DNA from: Seminavis robusta
Lineage: Eukaryota > Bacillariophyta > Bacillariophyceae > Naviculales > Naviculaceae
Assembly: GCA_903772945.1 (NCBI GenBank)
Contig: CAICTM010000403.1
Location: 1-64,000, forward strand
Direction of reading: 5' to 3'
Length of the DNA stretch: 64,000 nt
Made by a program: the position numbers and the translations under genes. The notes under the pieces are model-generated. The model did not search any database. It saw nothing but the letters and a program-made list of their open reading frames with translations, and was not told the origin of the DNA. Each line of letters opens with the position of its first letter. Within the stretch, counting starts at the first letter, position 1. Below are positions 18,754 through 30,700 of the stretch, piece after piece.

Positions 18754-21700
18754 ATGGTTGTTCAGTCCGTGTTGGAATCTGGCAGTGATGCTTGTCGTGA
18801 GTGTATCACCTCGTACGAATATCTACAGAGAGCATTGAATGAGCAAGCCCCGGTATTCGTTATCGAGGAGCCAGCCGATGAAGATGATTGGATTGTGGAT
18901 CCCAAAATCACAACCCACAACAGAATCAATCTAGATCGCTGGGAAAAGAAGATTCGCTGTCTGTGGATTATTCCACCTGCTGTTCGACAGGTGAGCAACT
19001 GGAAGAGCTGACTGTGTCGCTGTGGAGCAAGCTACTATGTGAGAGTCTTCTCTATAAATTTGTGTTTTTTCCTCTTTTGTAGGTGTATCTTTGTAAACAA
19101 CTTGGCAAAGGATGGCACTATCTTCTTGAGAGGGGGGTGGGTAGGAAGTACTTATCCGCGGCATATGCGCTGGAAAGGAAATTGAGCCAGAGTAATCGGT
19201 ACGTTGTATCATTCATTCGTCTATGTCGAATAATCATAAAAACAACCGACAATCAGGCTCATACTTCTTTCCTTTCTTGCTCGTCCAGTGACTTTCGGGT
19301 CAAGTTTGTCGATGCACTGGATAGAAGATTTCAGGATCCTGGAGGGTTCATCGTGGTGGACAACCGAGTTTCGAGTTTGTCAGATTGTGGCTTGAATATG
19401 CTTGACTTGTATTCCAGAATGGACGATTGCGGTCATGGAAGTGTGGACCAGAACCGTGGAAATTTTACAATCAATTTGGGGTGTTGCGGAAACAACAACC
19501 TTGTTCGCTCAATGGATTCTATGGGATTACCAAGACCCAACCGATTTCGCTTTTCTGATGATGAGTGGGTAAAAGATATGGCAGTATCTGTGAATCGTTG
19601 TGCCACCGACCTTGGTACATGGGCGGGGGGGCATTTCAAGAATGTGTTTGGAGCTAGAAGGGACGATAAAGCCGCTCGCTTTCGTCGCGAGCAGTTTGGC
19701 ACCAGATTGACTGGAGAAGCGGAAGCTTCATCTGGAGGATATGCGGAGGCAATCACTCTCCATCGTCGCAAGCAGAAGGCAGTGGTTGAAGAATTGTTGG
19801 AGTCTGTTGAATGCAGCGAGACGTGCAAAACACTAGGGAAACATCTCAAAGGGCATGACCTGTCCTGGTCTGTACAAATGTGGAGCTGCCTTAGTGCTGA
19901 TGAGGCCAATGAACTTGCTCTCTTAGATCAAGTTGTGGTGGCACCAGGCGATCATTACTCTGACATCCATGCAGATTTTCAAAACGATGCAAGCAATTCT
20001 GATTTCAGCAAAGTTTTGCTGCAACGGAATGGCTGTATGATAATGACGGAGATATTCTCATACGTCAGGGTGCTATCGGTTATGGAAAACAAGCTGCATA
20101 TGATTTTGTGCAGAAGGTAGAGGTGTATCGCCCTGTCTTAGCGGCACTCAAACGGAACTACGACTCCATGCCACGAAATCTGAAAGGTACGGTAATGGAA
20201 TGTTTTGACGTTGTTGAAATCAATAGCTCTCATCGATTGTTCCATCATTCTTAAAATTTGAAAGGCATACCTCGGCTGGTACAAGAAACAGAAGATCCAT
20301 ACCAGCTGCCTGCTCCTCACTTGAACAAAGCTGGAGTGTACTATGCTGTGTTTGCTATTCTGATTCGGCAGTTTCTAGGGAAATTTCAGCTGTCCAATCC
20401 AAAGGAATGGGCCGCGGGCTTTTTGGTGATTGCTACAAAAGCAGGGCACAAACCCAGTCTATTTTTCAACGCAATGAAAAGAATTGACTCTGATCCCTGT
20501 TGTCATTGCAATAAACATGTGGAAGAATGTGACTGTATTGACTTTATGTTGAACGTCTATGAAGGCATGTGGTTGGAGGAGGAGGCGATTCGTCTAAATG
20601 GAGGAAGCAAAAACCACCTGAGGATGCAGCCGTTTCACAACATCCGAATGACCAGGAAACAGCTTTCAATATCGACTGCAACATTGATTGAATGTGGTAT
20701 CCATCTGTGGCGGCTTGACCAAAAAGAGCTGCGCTCGAACATTGCAGATTATTATCACCAAATCTGTTGCATCATCTCAATGAGCAGCTCTTTGGACGAT
20801 GACACAAATCTTCCAACAGATCCAGCAGTATGCTTGTTGTACAAACAACATCATGTGTGTGGAATACCCTCTGTGGGCAGATTGTCTGCTCACCTTTTGA
20901 TTGGTGTTGCAGCAATCATCGGAATTTTCCCAACAGATTTGCTCGGTCATGCAGAAGTCCCTCCGGACACAGGATTCCACCGCATTTTCTCAAACGTTGC
21001 TGACTCAGACTTGGCCAATGCTTGGTACCTAAAGCATGGTCACTATGAGACAACACAAGATTTACTTCGAGCATCTTCCAATCACATTGGGGAATCCATC
21101 GCTATATGCGAGGAAAACGTGTGTCAGACCAAAAGTGTGAACACATCGGAATCTTGGAAGGGGAGGCAAATGCGGGACACGGTATTTCCTGGGATACCGT
21201 ATCTAAAATACAACGTTTCAACCGGCTTCATTGAAGCGTGGAAGCCTGGTTCTGGAGAAATGGAAGTTATGGAGCCATTGTGCTTTTTGAAGCAATGTCT
21301 TGTGGATAGATTTGGCACTGCTACCACTGCTCAGTTTTTCAAGGCGTCTTGGCCGAACAAGAAGCAAAACAAAGTCAAGTCAAGGAGTCACACCAAACAA
21401 ATACCCTTGACAAAACTTTTCAGCATGAAGCTGGTGCGCAGTGAACGGCTTGACAGTGAGCAACGGTTTGAATGGGAACAACGAAATGGCCAGTCGATCA
21501 TGAACGAGATTGTGAATGTGTCATTCCAAGGAATGAGTGGCTCCAAGTTCTACAGCTTGGATCTCAACGAGCCAAATGAAACCCAGCTACTTACACAAAG
21601 TTGTTCACCGCCAACTGTTCTACGTCCTCAATCCATTGTTCGAGAGTGCCTTCAAAGTAACAGCCAGACCACTGATGAAATGTTTTCTCTGACTCGTTGC

Positions 21701-23539
21701 AAGATGCCTGATGGATTTGTTTTGCCTCCTCACTATGAATTTGGTGGGTGTGAGGCTGACCAACAATCAGTTGATATGAGGAAGACTGCTAGATGGGAAC
21801 TCAACAGGAAGAAGCAACAGAGGAAAGACAAGAACTACAAACGAAATGTAGCTCGACAAAAAAAGAAGATGGCAAAATGGAAACAACGAAATGTAGCTGC
21901 TGATGAACTTGTTGTTGAGCTCCAAAATGGTGCAGAAAGTGCTTGCCAGCCAAGAAAAGACTCAACTGGCGCCGAGGCGAGTACCTCTAGCTGTGCACTT
22001 CAACAACCTTCCAGTGAAACACGATCCAACAACAACAATGAACGGACCGTGCAACCAAATCGAAGGCGTCGAAGAAGCCAATTGGAGGATCTTCTCGAAA
22101 CGTGTTGTCTACGACCACAGAGGGCAATCCGGCCTAGACCCCCGTTGAAACACTACGACGAAGGGAAAATGGTTCTCCCAGAAGAAGAGAATGTTGCTTT
22201 CTCGAATGGAACTCAACAGGTTTTAGAGGTAGTGCAAAATGCATTGACCGACAAGAATGAAGGTGGTGGGAAAATGACGCAACCGGATAATGACAATCTC
22301 GTTCCGAGCGACAGCAAGAAAAACTCGTCTGCGAGTATGAAAACAGCCATGCTAAAGTACGGAAACGACTTTGACAGCAACAAATACGCTAAAGGTCAGG
22401 TGCTAGCGAGAGCAAAGTTGACAAAATCTCGGTTCAAGTCTCAGAAGAAGCTACTAGAGAAGAAGCACACACAAACGTCGACGAATGTTCTCGTGAGCTA
22501 CAGCACTCATGATATGAGGAGACGTCTCCGACACAAAGTCATATCCGAGCTTGATTTCTTTTGTGCAAGCTTGATGGTGATGGAAAACGGAGTCCAGTAC
22601 ATGTACACTCCGCCGGCCGATTTTGCGCTTTTCCCGACGCACGAATCCTCTTTTGTGGACTCAAAAAGCAACCACAGATTTTTTCTGGTGGAAGAACAAG
22701 CAAAATTGTATGCTTGTCTTGCGTATATTTTTGACAAGCCCTATCGATTTGCGTCATTTTCATCGATTACAAATCTTTGGAACTTGCCGCTTCCAAAGAG
22801 AGTGGACAAAGGAACTCTCCAGTTGGACGAAGATGGGTATCCACCGGCATGTGGGGAAGAGGTTCTTTCTTGGAGATGCTTTGCGATCCCTAGCTATGGC
22901 CAGTCCCGACAAGATGAATTGCCGACACTAGTTGCGGTTCGTGTGCAGAGAGGGGGGATCGCCCATTACCTCGTGAACCCACGGAATTATCTGCGAAGGT
23001 GCAGTTTGTTGCATCTCTCAAGGCCATATCCGGAATGGAAGGATCCATTGGATCCAACTGTTTCGGTACCCTTTGCTGGCATTGTGGGCCACAACAAAGG
23101 AAGCCCGGTTGTTCTTTGGGTTCAGCCGCTCCCGGTTGTTGTTGCGGACAGAGAAAGCAATATGTCTCGTAATCTGCCAGCCCCTGTTGAAGTCAAGATG
23201 CAAGAGCTATTGAAATATGCTCCGAGAGCGTGCTTCGAATACGCGATGATGCACAAACTTTTTCGTATCGAAGGTTTCAGATGTTTATTGTCTCGTAAGG
23301 ATGCATCATCTGAAACATCTCATCGCATGTCAACGAAGCGATTAATGACTGCCGGTGAGTACGACTATCCAAAAGTCTCATGGAAAGATCACGGCGCACC
23401 CGGATGCAATAAATGCAGGAAGATCGGTTGCAGGAAATGCTTTGAGTATCTGTTTGGACGGATCGATGAAAACGTTCCGGAGGAACGCGCCTATTTTCAT
23501 CTTGATACCCCGCCCGGGGACGCTACATCCTTGGTTTGA
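18754..23539 (+). CDS. Unknown element protein B, large multi-exon, Cys-cluster C-terminus
   Basis: The start is ATG 18754 (MVVQSVLESGSDACREC). Introns are supported at 18991-19082 (GTGAGC/TTTGTAG), 19199-19288 (GTACGT/GTCCAG, a multiple of three) and about 20187-20263 (GTACGG/TGAAAG); the last joins RNLK to GIPRLVQ. The product is about 1,500 residues. Visible features are a Cys/His cluster (CCHCNKHVEECDC) at about 20495-20540, a basic RKKQQRKDKNYKRNVARQKK nuclear-localisation-like stretch near 21790-21870, low-complexity linkers, and a C-terminal zinc-binding-like GCNKCRKIGCRKCF near 23400-23445. No known transposase, polymerase or helicase signature was found. The frame seems interrupted once, so the copy may be inactive. 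Probably a nucleic-acid-binding protein of the same element as protein A. Confidence 0.55.
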
Positions 23540-23639
23540 TCAGAGAGGTAGGCAATTGCATTCGTTTGCTTGTGTGTCTCAAATCGTGCTTGTGTTATCT
23601 AAGAGCTTACTTGACTTTATCTCCTTTTGCTTAGATTTT

Positions 23640-24360
23640 CAGAAACTGCTGGTGTTCAAAGGAGGAGGCCATGCCAGTGAAGTGTTCCTTTTTGATGAGA
23701 TTCCGCCACACCGCAGAAGTCTCTACCATTGACCCGAGACAACAATACAAATAGGAATCCATGGTTCTTCTTGGAGAAGAATGAATTGCTAGAATCGATT
23801 ACGATTGTAATCTTAGCTAGACCTTGGCCTTGTTTTTCATGCACAGTGTCGTGCTGAAGGGATGAATCAAGTGTGTCCTCCTCGAGGCAATGCACTATCC
23901 ATGATTGCTGGTGAACATTTTCAACAGGGATGCGGTAGCAATGCAAAAGCATGATGAGACCACTGAGTTGTTTCTTGACTTTTTTGGTTCTTGAAATATG
24001 CTCTCTACGAAACACGAATGTTGCAAAGCCATGTGCAAAGTATTATTCTTCAACCAGCACCCACCAGCAGAAACCTTGCGGCTTTGCCTAATGAAACAGG
24101 ATCGCTTGTTCCTTGAGACTCTTTCGATTGACTGGCCAACTCTCACGAGTACGGTTCTCGTTTTTGTCTCTTCAACTGGAATGGGTATCCTTAAGGAATG
24201 CACCTTCAAAACACATCCGAAGAATGGCCAAACACGTCTCCAGGAAACATTCAAGAACTACTCGCCTAGTGGGTCGAACTTTGTTGGTCGAGAACAAAGA
24301 GGTAGTCGACTCAAGGTTGCCATAACCTCTCTCTAGATGGAGCACTCTAGCTATCAGTGC
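23640..24360 (-). pseudogene. Probable old Helitron Rep fragment
   Basis: On the minus strand at about 23650-23740 the text GVAESHQKGTLHWHGLLL appears. This is the HUH (His-hydrophobic-His) core of Helitron Rep domains and is very close to GVTEAHERGTLHWHFIVY of the large Helitron in this window. Surrounding sequence to about 24360 shows only broken frames. It lies antisense to the 3' flank of element gene B and is a truncated relic of a different Helitron lineage. The outer limits are approximate. Confidence 0.5.
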
Positions 24361-24381
24361 CAAGGACATCAGTGCTATTGA

Positions 24382-24542
24382 ATCGATGCTTCTAAAAAGA
24401 GAACGACTCAAGTGTTGTACGAAACTTCCCACTGGGCTCACGTTTCATCGGAGCTTAGGGAAGTTGGTCTCGCGACAGTCGATCTCAGATTGGAAGACAG
24501 GTTTGAGAGGCTCTGCCCAAGTTCTTTGTCCTCTGCAGTCAA
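24382..24542 (+). repeat. Right copy of about 160-bp direct repeat
   Basis: Pairs with 15037-15195. Begins ATCGATGCTTCTAAAAAGAG and ends CTCTGCAGTCAA. The sequence beyond each copy is unrelated. Confidence 0.85.
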
Positions 24543-24676
24543 GGCAGGGGCAATCTATTCCGGTACATGGGTTCTACTTTGCTTATTATGTTTTATCTAC
24601 TTGCTTGCTGACATCTATTCTCCTTTCCTCTTTGCTGTTGCTTGCAGCATCCGTATACGTTGCAGCTTCAGTGCGT

Positions 24677-25462
24677 CTAAAGCAGACGATCACTACCATT
24701 GTAAAAGTAGCGTGTTAATGCATCGTAGTTGTCTTCATTCTCCATTCGGCGAAATGAATTCAAACTCATCACACTGGGCGGATAAATCGTTTTGACAGTG
24801 AAAATCTGTTGGGTTTTCTTGAAGTGCATTGACAAATGCCGACAAGCATGCGCATAGATATCAGTGTCGACAAAACCACCATGGGCAATCTCATCAACCT
24901 TTTCATCCATCCAATCGAGGTAAGCGGAAAAGAATCTCAACGTAGTACCCATGAAAGAAAATGCACAGTACTCTGACTCGCTTGCCTGTGGTCGTTCTGT
25001 TCCAGGACTACCTCTCGACCTGATGGAAGTTGTACGTTCCCCTGGAAACGACAACGTGTCGATGTCAAATAGTTCAGTCGTCTCCTCTGGGTTTTGGTAC
25101 ATTCGGACACCATACTGCGTTTCCAGACGCATAAGCAGAGCTTGTCGATTCTCCTGCAGTGATCGACGGAGAAAAGACAAACTGTTTCTGGTCATTGTGA
25201 TGTTCATCCTTGGTGACAACGACAACTGCGCCTGGGTCGCTTCGATTGCGACAGAAGCAGTGGCTTCAACCATTCCACGAATCAAAGGTTCGAGTTGACC
25301 AACTAACATGTGTGTACCGCGTCCTGCTACTTCAAAAGCATTTGGATCGGCAAGCGAGTTCCAACTGGGATTCGTTGTTGGTTCAAAACTCAAAGGACTG
25401 GCAATGACGTACCGTGCTTGTCGAATTGGATTTCGACGGATAGCTCCATCGTCGTTATTCAT
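24677..25462 (-). CDS. Unknown 261-residue protein, divergent from the Helitron
   Basis: A single intact frame from ATG 25462 (MNNDDGAIRRNPIRQAR) to a stop at 24677. The composition is protein-like: an N-terminal half with Met/Gln/Ala helices (VEATASVAIEATQAQLSL), a coiled, charged middle (SFLRRSLQENRQALLMRLETQYGVRMY) and a C-terminal part with aromatic clusters (FSAYLDWMDEKVDE, ACRHLSMHFKKTQQIF). No domain or signal peptide was recognised. It is transcribed away from the Helitron ORF that begins 600 bp to the right. Another opposite-strand gene lies at the Helitron's other side, so both may be Helitron cargo. Confidence 0.6.
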   Translation of the reverse strand: MNNDDGAIRRNPIRQARYVIASPLSFEPTTNPSWNSLADPNAFEVAGRGTHMLVGQLEPLIRGMVEATASVAIEATQAQLSLSPRMNITMTRNSLSFLRRSLQENRQALLMRLETQYGVRMYQNPEETTELFDIDTLSFPGERTTSIRSRGSPGTERPQASESEYCAFSFMGTTLRFFSAYLDWMDEKVDEIAHGGFVDTDIYAHACRHLSMHFKKTQQIFTVKTIYPPSVMSLNSFRRMENEDNYDALTRYFYNGSDRLL

Positions 25463-26066
25463 TGTAAGGTTGATCTCTTGCCTTTTTGTATGCTGGCTGA
25501 TTGTGATTCAAGAATACAGAAACAACAAAAACTGGATTGTTCATAGGAACACGATTGATTGGGCGAACCTGCCAGGTTTGGAGCCAACAAGTCACTGGGA
25601 GCTTACAGAATGCTACAACAAAACCATGCACGACCGAACTTGCCGAGAAGAAACTCTCCGTTCCCTTCGTTGCACTGCAGTACCAAATCCGTGAGCATGG
25701 CTCTTTAAGAACGACATGGATCTTAAACAACAACATGCAAAATGCTTGGAGGAATACATGATTGCTTGCATGGTGGCTCCGCACTGTTCCCATGTTGGTA
25801 CGGTACCGGTATCTGAATTCCATTGCAAGGTACCAGTACGATGCATGGATCCATGGGACTGGTTCCCTGTTTTGTTGCATGGGACTGGTTCCCTGTCTTG
25901 TTTCATAAGTCACGAGTGTGACTAAGAATCTACAACCATCGATCTCCTTGATGTTCTTCGACTATGGCTGACTGGCTCGTTGCATGGGAGCACGGGAGTA
26001 CCGGTATACGAGAGAGTCATTGGAATCAATTGTCTTTGCTTCTAATGGAATCGGTTGATCAACGTA
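25463..26066. other. Divergent spacer between accessory gene and Helitron
   Basis: About 600 bases. It contains a GGTACC/CCGGTA patch (25798-25845) and a 26-bp tandem duplication of CATGGGACTGGTTCCCTGT (about 25853-25897). Promoters for both flanking genes would lie here. No coding region is supported. Confidence 0.5.
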
Positions 26067-27713
26067 ATGCCGCGCAAGAGATATCACCAGGATAGGGCAC
26101 GATGGGAGCAAGATAGACGGGAAATGAGAGCACAGTTTTCCCAAGAGGAAAAGACGGAGGAGTACGAGAGAGATCTAGAGACCCGAATTCGACGAGATGC
26201 CGATGAAACTGCCTGTTCCGATGACACTTTTATGGACGATAGTTCTTCTAACAACGAAGCTGATCATTTCCATCACTGGAACGATAACAACAACAACCAT
26301 GGAACGTCATCCCAACGTTCCCATGCTCAACCTGCTTGTGCCAACGATGCCGACAAATGTGGCGCTCCCCATAATCAAATTGACTTCGGGGTATCTGCTG
26401 ATACTCTTGCTGCTCATTTGCGAAAATCTGGTGACCGGAACGCTCTAAAGGATCTTTTGCCCGACGGTCCTTCTATTGATCCAAATGCGGATGAGCCACA
26501 AGACAGCAATGCTTCTTATAGTGAAGATATTGATCAAAGCTCGCCCGCACTCAGAGAGGCTCGTTTCTTCGACGACTTCAACAAACATCCTGCAAAGGCT
26601 GTGCTACTGTTCTATATCAACTCGGGTTTATTCCGATTTGAGCAATACAAGGATTACACTGCAAGTTCCAACGGTCAACCTATTGATGTTGATCGGCTCG
26701 TACAAGATATCAGAGATGAGCGGATGACCGACAAGGAGTATGACACGATCATTCGCAAGTTCTATGAGCTGCATTCCTTTGTGGACTTTTCGACGAAGAG
26801 CTGTGGTTGTTGTGGATTGCGTCTCATAGAGCGTATCGATGAGCCTCGCATCCAATACGTCAGAGTACCGCTATCCCATTCCAAAATGTCAATCTTGAAG
26901 TATACACTTCAGCAAGCCGAGGAGCTTTCCCATTTCATGAATTCGCCTCAAGCAAATGTAACAATACCCATTGATTCCAAGTGGAATGAACAATCGGTTA
27001 ATCTTGCTCAGGTCAGATCGTTCTTCAGACAACACGACAATGATGGAGGTTCGGTCTTCTGGCACCTTCATCCTGAACTGGTTGAAATTGACCAAGATGG
27101 TACCCACTTTGTCTCATTGTGTCCTCTCTGTCATACAAGTGTGATAACTGATGAGGCCGTTCCCAACTTGTCTATTGCCAATGACGTTGATTTTGGATAC
27201 TTCAAACGGATTGGTCTGACCATGCCTAATTTGCACGAGCAACTTATGCTATCTCGTACAAGAATGTACTTTGCAATGTTGAAGGCTTCATCAAATACAG
27301 TTGGGCAGGTCAACATGAACGACAAGAACAGATCCAAATGTCATGCAATCATATTCCCGCACAACTCCTGTGAGGTTGCTTCCTACATTTTTGAATCAAG
27401 TCTACTGGAGAAAGGTGGACTCCTCGATATAGATGAGATTCGTAAGCTGTTGCACATCTATATGGTGGATCCCCAAGGAAGGCAGGATGCAATGGCACGT
27501 GAAGTCTTTCAGACGGTCAACCTTCTGGCCAGACCTCATGTTGTTGCACAATGGCTGATTGTGCTTCGATGGTGTCATCCTCATTATCGAGACCTAGATG
27601 TGACCAATGTGAAAGAGGCTGTGAAAAGGGTAGTGAATGAAATGAACAATGCAATCATCGATAGCGCAACTGCATCGATGATCCAGATGCTCTTGAATTC
27701 GAAAATGGTTTAG
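26067..27713 (+). CDS. Helitron RepHel N-terminal part
   Basis: ATG 26067 opens MPRKRYHQDRARWEQDRREM, then an acidic, Asn/His-rich region. The remaining 400 residues match the N-terminal module of Helitron proteins: a zinc-finger-like CGCCGLRLIE, VPLSHSKMSIL, then CPLCHTSVITDEAVPNLSIA, CHAIIFPHNS and the helix-rich LLARPHVVAQWLIVLRWCHP. These precede the Rep domain and are thought to bind DNA. The frame ends at a TAG, but the sequence just before it reads on sensibly in the next frame (DALEFENGLGSDVAQVRNQEI) into the main ORF. A one-base offset near 27660-27690 is therefore likely, either a decay mutation or an assembly error. Confidence 0.8.
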   Translation: MPRKRYHQDRARWEQDRREMRAQFSQEEKTEEYERDLETRIRRDADETACSDDTFMDDSSSNNEADHFHHWNDNNNNHGTSSQRSHAQPACANDADKCGAPHNQIDFGVSADTLAAHLRKSGDRNALKDLLPDGPSIDPNADEPQDSNASYSEDIDQSSPALREARFFDDFNKHPAKAVLLFYINSGLFRFEQYKDYTASSNGQPIDVDRLVQDIRDERMTDKEYDTIIRKFYELHSFVDFSTKSCGCCGLRLIERIDEPRIQYVRVPLSHSKMSILKYTLQQAEELSHFMNSPQANVTIPIDSKWNEQSVNLAQVRSFFRQHDNDGGSVFWHLHPELVEIDQDGTHFVSLCPLCHTSVITDEAVPNLSIANDVDFGYFKRIGLTMPNLHEQLMLSRTRMYFAMLKASSNTVGQVNMNDKNRSKCHAIIFPHNSCEVASYIFESSLLEKGGLLDIDEIRKLLHIYMVDPQGRQDAMAREVFQTVNLLARPHVVAQWLIVLRWCHPHYRDLDVTNVKEAVKRVVNEMNNAIIDSATASMIQMLLNSKMV

Positions 27714-30700
27714 GTTCAGATGTTGCGCAGGTTCGGAATCAAGAGATTCTAAAGCAACATCAAGTGAAGGAACGACGCGCTACTATGACATCCCATGATA
27801 GAGATTGCATGGAAGATGAATGTGTTCAAGAGTTCAATGACATCAGCTACTCATACATCACCAACACTAATCACGCCTATTATGGAGCAGGTGAAGATGA
27901 CTTTCGTATAAAGGCATTGGCCAAACTTGCTGAGTTGCCCCAGGGCAATCAACCATTGCAAGAGAGCGACATTGAAAGCTGCCTATTCAGTGAGGAGGAT
28001 GTTCTGTCCTACTTGCAGAGATTCCCACCAACCATGGACAGGATGGCCGCAAGGGGAGAAAATCCACTTTCAGATTACGACAAAGACGACAAAGCAGTTA
28101 CTACTACTTTTCCACACATTTTTATGTTGGGAGTTGCTTACAAAAGACAGCCGGGACGCCTTTCTACTGCACAGCGATCTCATCTCCTCAATCAATTCCA
28201 TCAATGTACTGCCAAGGACAGGAGATTGCTGGGTTTTTTCTTTGATGTGGGTCAGAGACAGCAAGTTGTCGATGGAGTCAAATCTCACGTTGAAGGGAAC
28301 CGAAAATCACTTAAAGTGATTGCAGAGCTCTTGAACAATGGGAATTCGGAGAGGGAACGACTCAAATCAGCAATACAGTTTCCTTACACAAGAGAGAGCA
28401 AGAGAGTCCTCAATAGATACCTTCCTCACCTTCTATTCCCAAGCAAGAGTATTCCTTACAGTGCGCTAGAAGGCACCAATCTCAAACATCGTCTTCTTGG
28501 TACCTCCTACCGTTACTCGGCGCCAACCTGTTTCCTCACAATCAGCCCAGGAACAGTTGACAATCCAAGAAGTGTACGTTTGGCTTTCTCAACCAAAAGC
28601 AATGAAGAATTTCCATCTGTCTTTGAAGAAGAGTGTCCGTATGGATCTAATGGTGCTGACTTTGCAGATGCAATGATGGGGACGGGATCACGATCTGGTG
28701 AAAGTGGTTCAAGCCCAGCGATTATTGCAGAGGCAACTGTTCGGCTACCGAAATCAAAGAGGGCCGAGATGTCAATAGAAAACCCGGTTGCTTTCGTTCA
28801 TGAGTACAAGATCTTGCTCAATGATATTCTCACCATACTCATTGGGGTCAACATAGAGGGCAAAGGCTACTACTCGAAACTTGATTGTCGTTCGCGCCGT
28901 CGAACCACGTACTACAAGTTGCGGAAAGGTATATTCGGACATGCATTCTCTGCCACTGGGGTGACAGAAGCCCATGAAAGAGGTACCCTGCATTGGCATT
29001 TTATAGTCTATGCAGGTCTCTCTCCCTTTATTCTCCAGAGATTTGCTCATCTTCAAGAAATTTGTGACGAAATATCGGCGGTTCTAGATACGATGTACGT
29101 ATCTGAGGCCCCTGCAGATCTGCAGGTGGGATCCATGCTGCGACGCTTTTTGAAGACAAAGAAAGCTTCCTTCTTGCTTTCTGATAGCATTCTTGACTCC
29201 ATTGAACCGAAGGAAACATTGTTAGAGAGAAAAGATCCGACAAACAAGCTGAGTCAGCCATTCAAGTCAGATGATGAACTATCTGAGACGGGAGAGCAAA
29301 AAAAGGACAGTTCGTCTGGTAGAGACATTCAGAGGGATGTGGAAATGGAAGGGGAAGAATGCTCTCAGATTTGTGGTCGATTCTCCCCCCCTCAACCTCC
29401 AGGGGATACAGAATCTATTGGATCTTTTTCTGACAGTCCGGCAAATCATCTTGGGGAAGAAAATGGATCCTGCTTTGCAAATTCCTCTTCTGAATATGAT
29501 AGCCCTTGCACGGACGGAATTGTATGTGATGGTCTTCCCACACTTGGATGCAACGATGACGACACATGTGACTCCGTTAAGTTGGTTTCCTCCGAGCAAG
29601 TAAATCGAGTCGTTGGATACCAAGCCACCAACAAGAACTTTCATTCCCATCAACTGACATGCCATAAAGGGAGCCAAGGGAAGATTGGATGCAGGCTTTG
29701 TTGTCCATCAGCCCTTATAGCCAATACATCTGCAGTCAAATTGAGCCAACGGGAAAAGGTTTGCACCAACCAGGCACCTGATGGGGCTCAACCACGCGAA
29801 GATAGACCCCGTGTGTGGAATTCGACTCCGCCGACCGATCAGTGGGGCGATAACGGTTCACCGAAGCATCATCTTGTAGATGTTTTGGCCAAGTCAAAAC
29901 CAGAGGATTCCGTCATTGTTTGGGAGACCAAACGGCCAGAAATACCTCTTGGTGGCTTTGCGCTGGAACCAATGGACTTTGAGGATCCAAGGGCCTTCAT
30001 TGTTAAAACATTCAGAGAGCTCCTAGGTCGTGTACCCAACTACGGCAAAGACAATAATCTATTCTGGAATTGGATGCAGTCAATTGCATCGGTTGATCAG
30101 CTGGTCGAGATTTTCCTGCACGTGAGGGAGAAATTACCTGCTTCAAATGGCTTCATAGCCGCATTTAATCCTGTTCTTGCCCTTTGCACTGGATCCCACA
30201 ACAACGCATCGCTTCTAGGCAGCATTGGCCAGGCAAAAAGTGCATTATTTTACCTGATTCCGTACCAAGGAAAAACAAAGTTCCCCCTGATGTCTTCCTT
30301 GACTCTCATTGATCATGCTATCAATCATATTGAAAAGTATCCAAGCAGAGCATCAGATTCAGGGACGATGCAAAGGACTGTAAAACATCTTCTACAGAGG
30401 GTTATCAACAGAATTCACCTTCACATTGAAATATCAGACTACCAGATAGCAGCTGCGCTTTTGGAACTGCCCAGCATGATCACGTCTGATACTTTTGCGT
30501 ATGGAAACCCACTCTCCATCCGTGCCTTAAAGGCTAAGATGGATATTGAAGATCTTGAGCAGATTAGCAACCAGCTTCGACCAGATGCAAGGCAAGCCGG
30601 AAATCAAGTTCAATTCCCCATAACTACTGTTCAAGATATGCAGCAGTTGATGCAGGATGACTTGGATGATGTTGAAGGGCAGTCCTTTCCTTCGGTTCCT

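Larger units (their letters stand above)
15037..24542 (+). mobile_element. Unclassified spliced two-gene element between direct repeats
   Basis: Near-identical direct repeats of about 160 bp (15037-15195 and 24382-24542, roughly 90% by eye) bracket two long plus-strand genes (16208-18461 and 18754-23539). The genes have short spliceable introns and no recognised host domain. The left flank also holds two small tandem arrays. Neither gene shows reverse transcriptase, a DDE integrase, a tyrosine recombinase or a Rep/helicase that I can recognise. No target-site duplication was seen outside the repeats, and the repeats could instead be copies of a small dispersed element. The reading frames appear interrupted about twice, so this copy looks decayed. 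Family unknown; the unit assignment is inference. Confidence 0.5.

Noticed and set aside
15037-24542. Reading the 160-bp direct repeats as LTRs of a retroelement
   Set aside because: No reverse transcriptase, RNase H or integrase was recognised between them, no target-site duplication was seen, and the enclosed genes are spliced.
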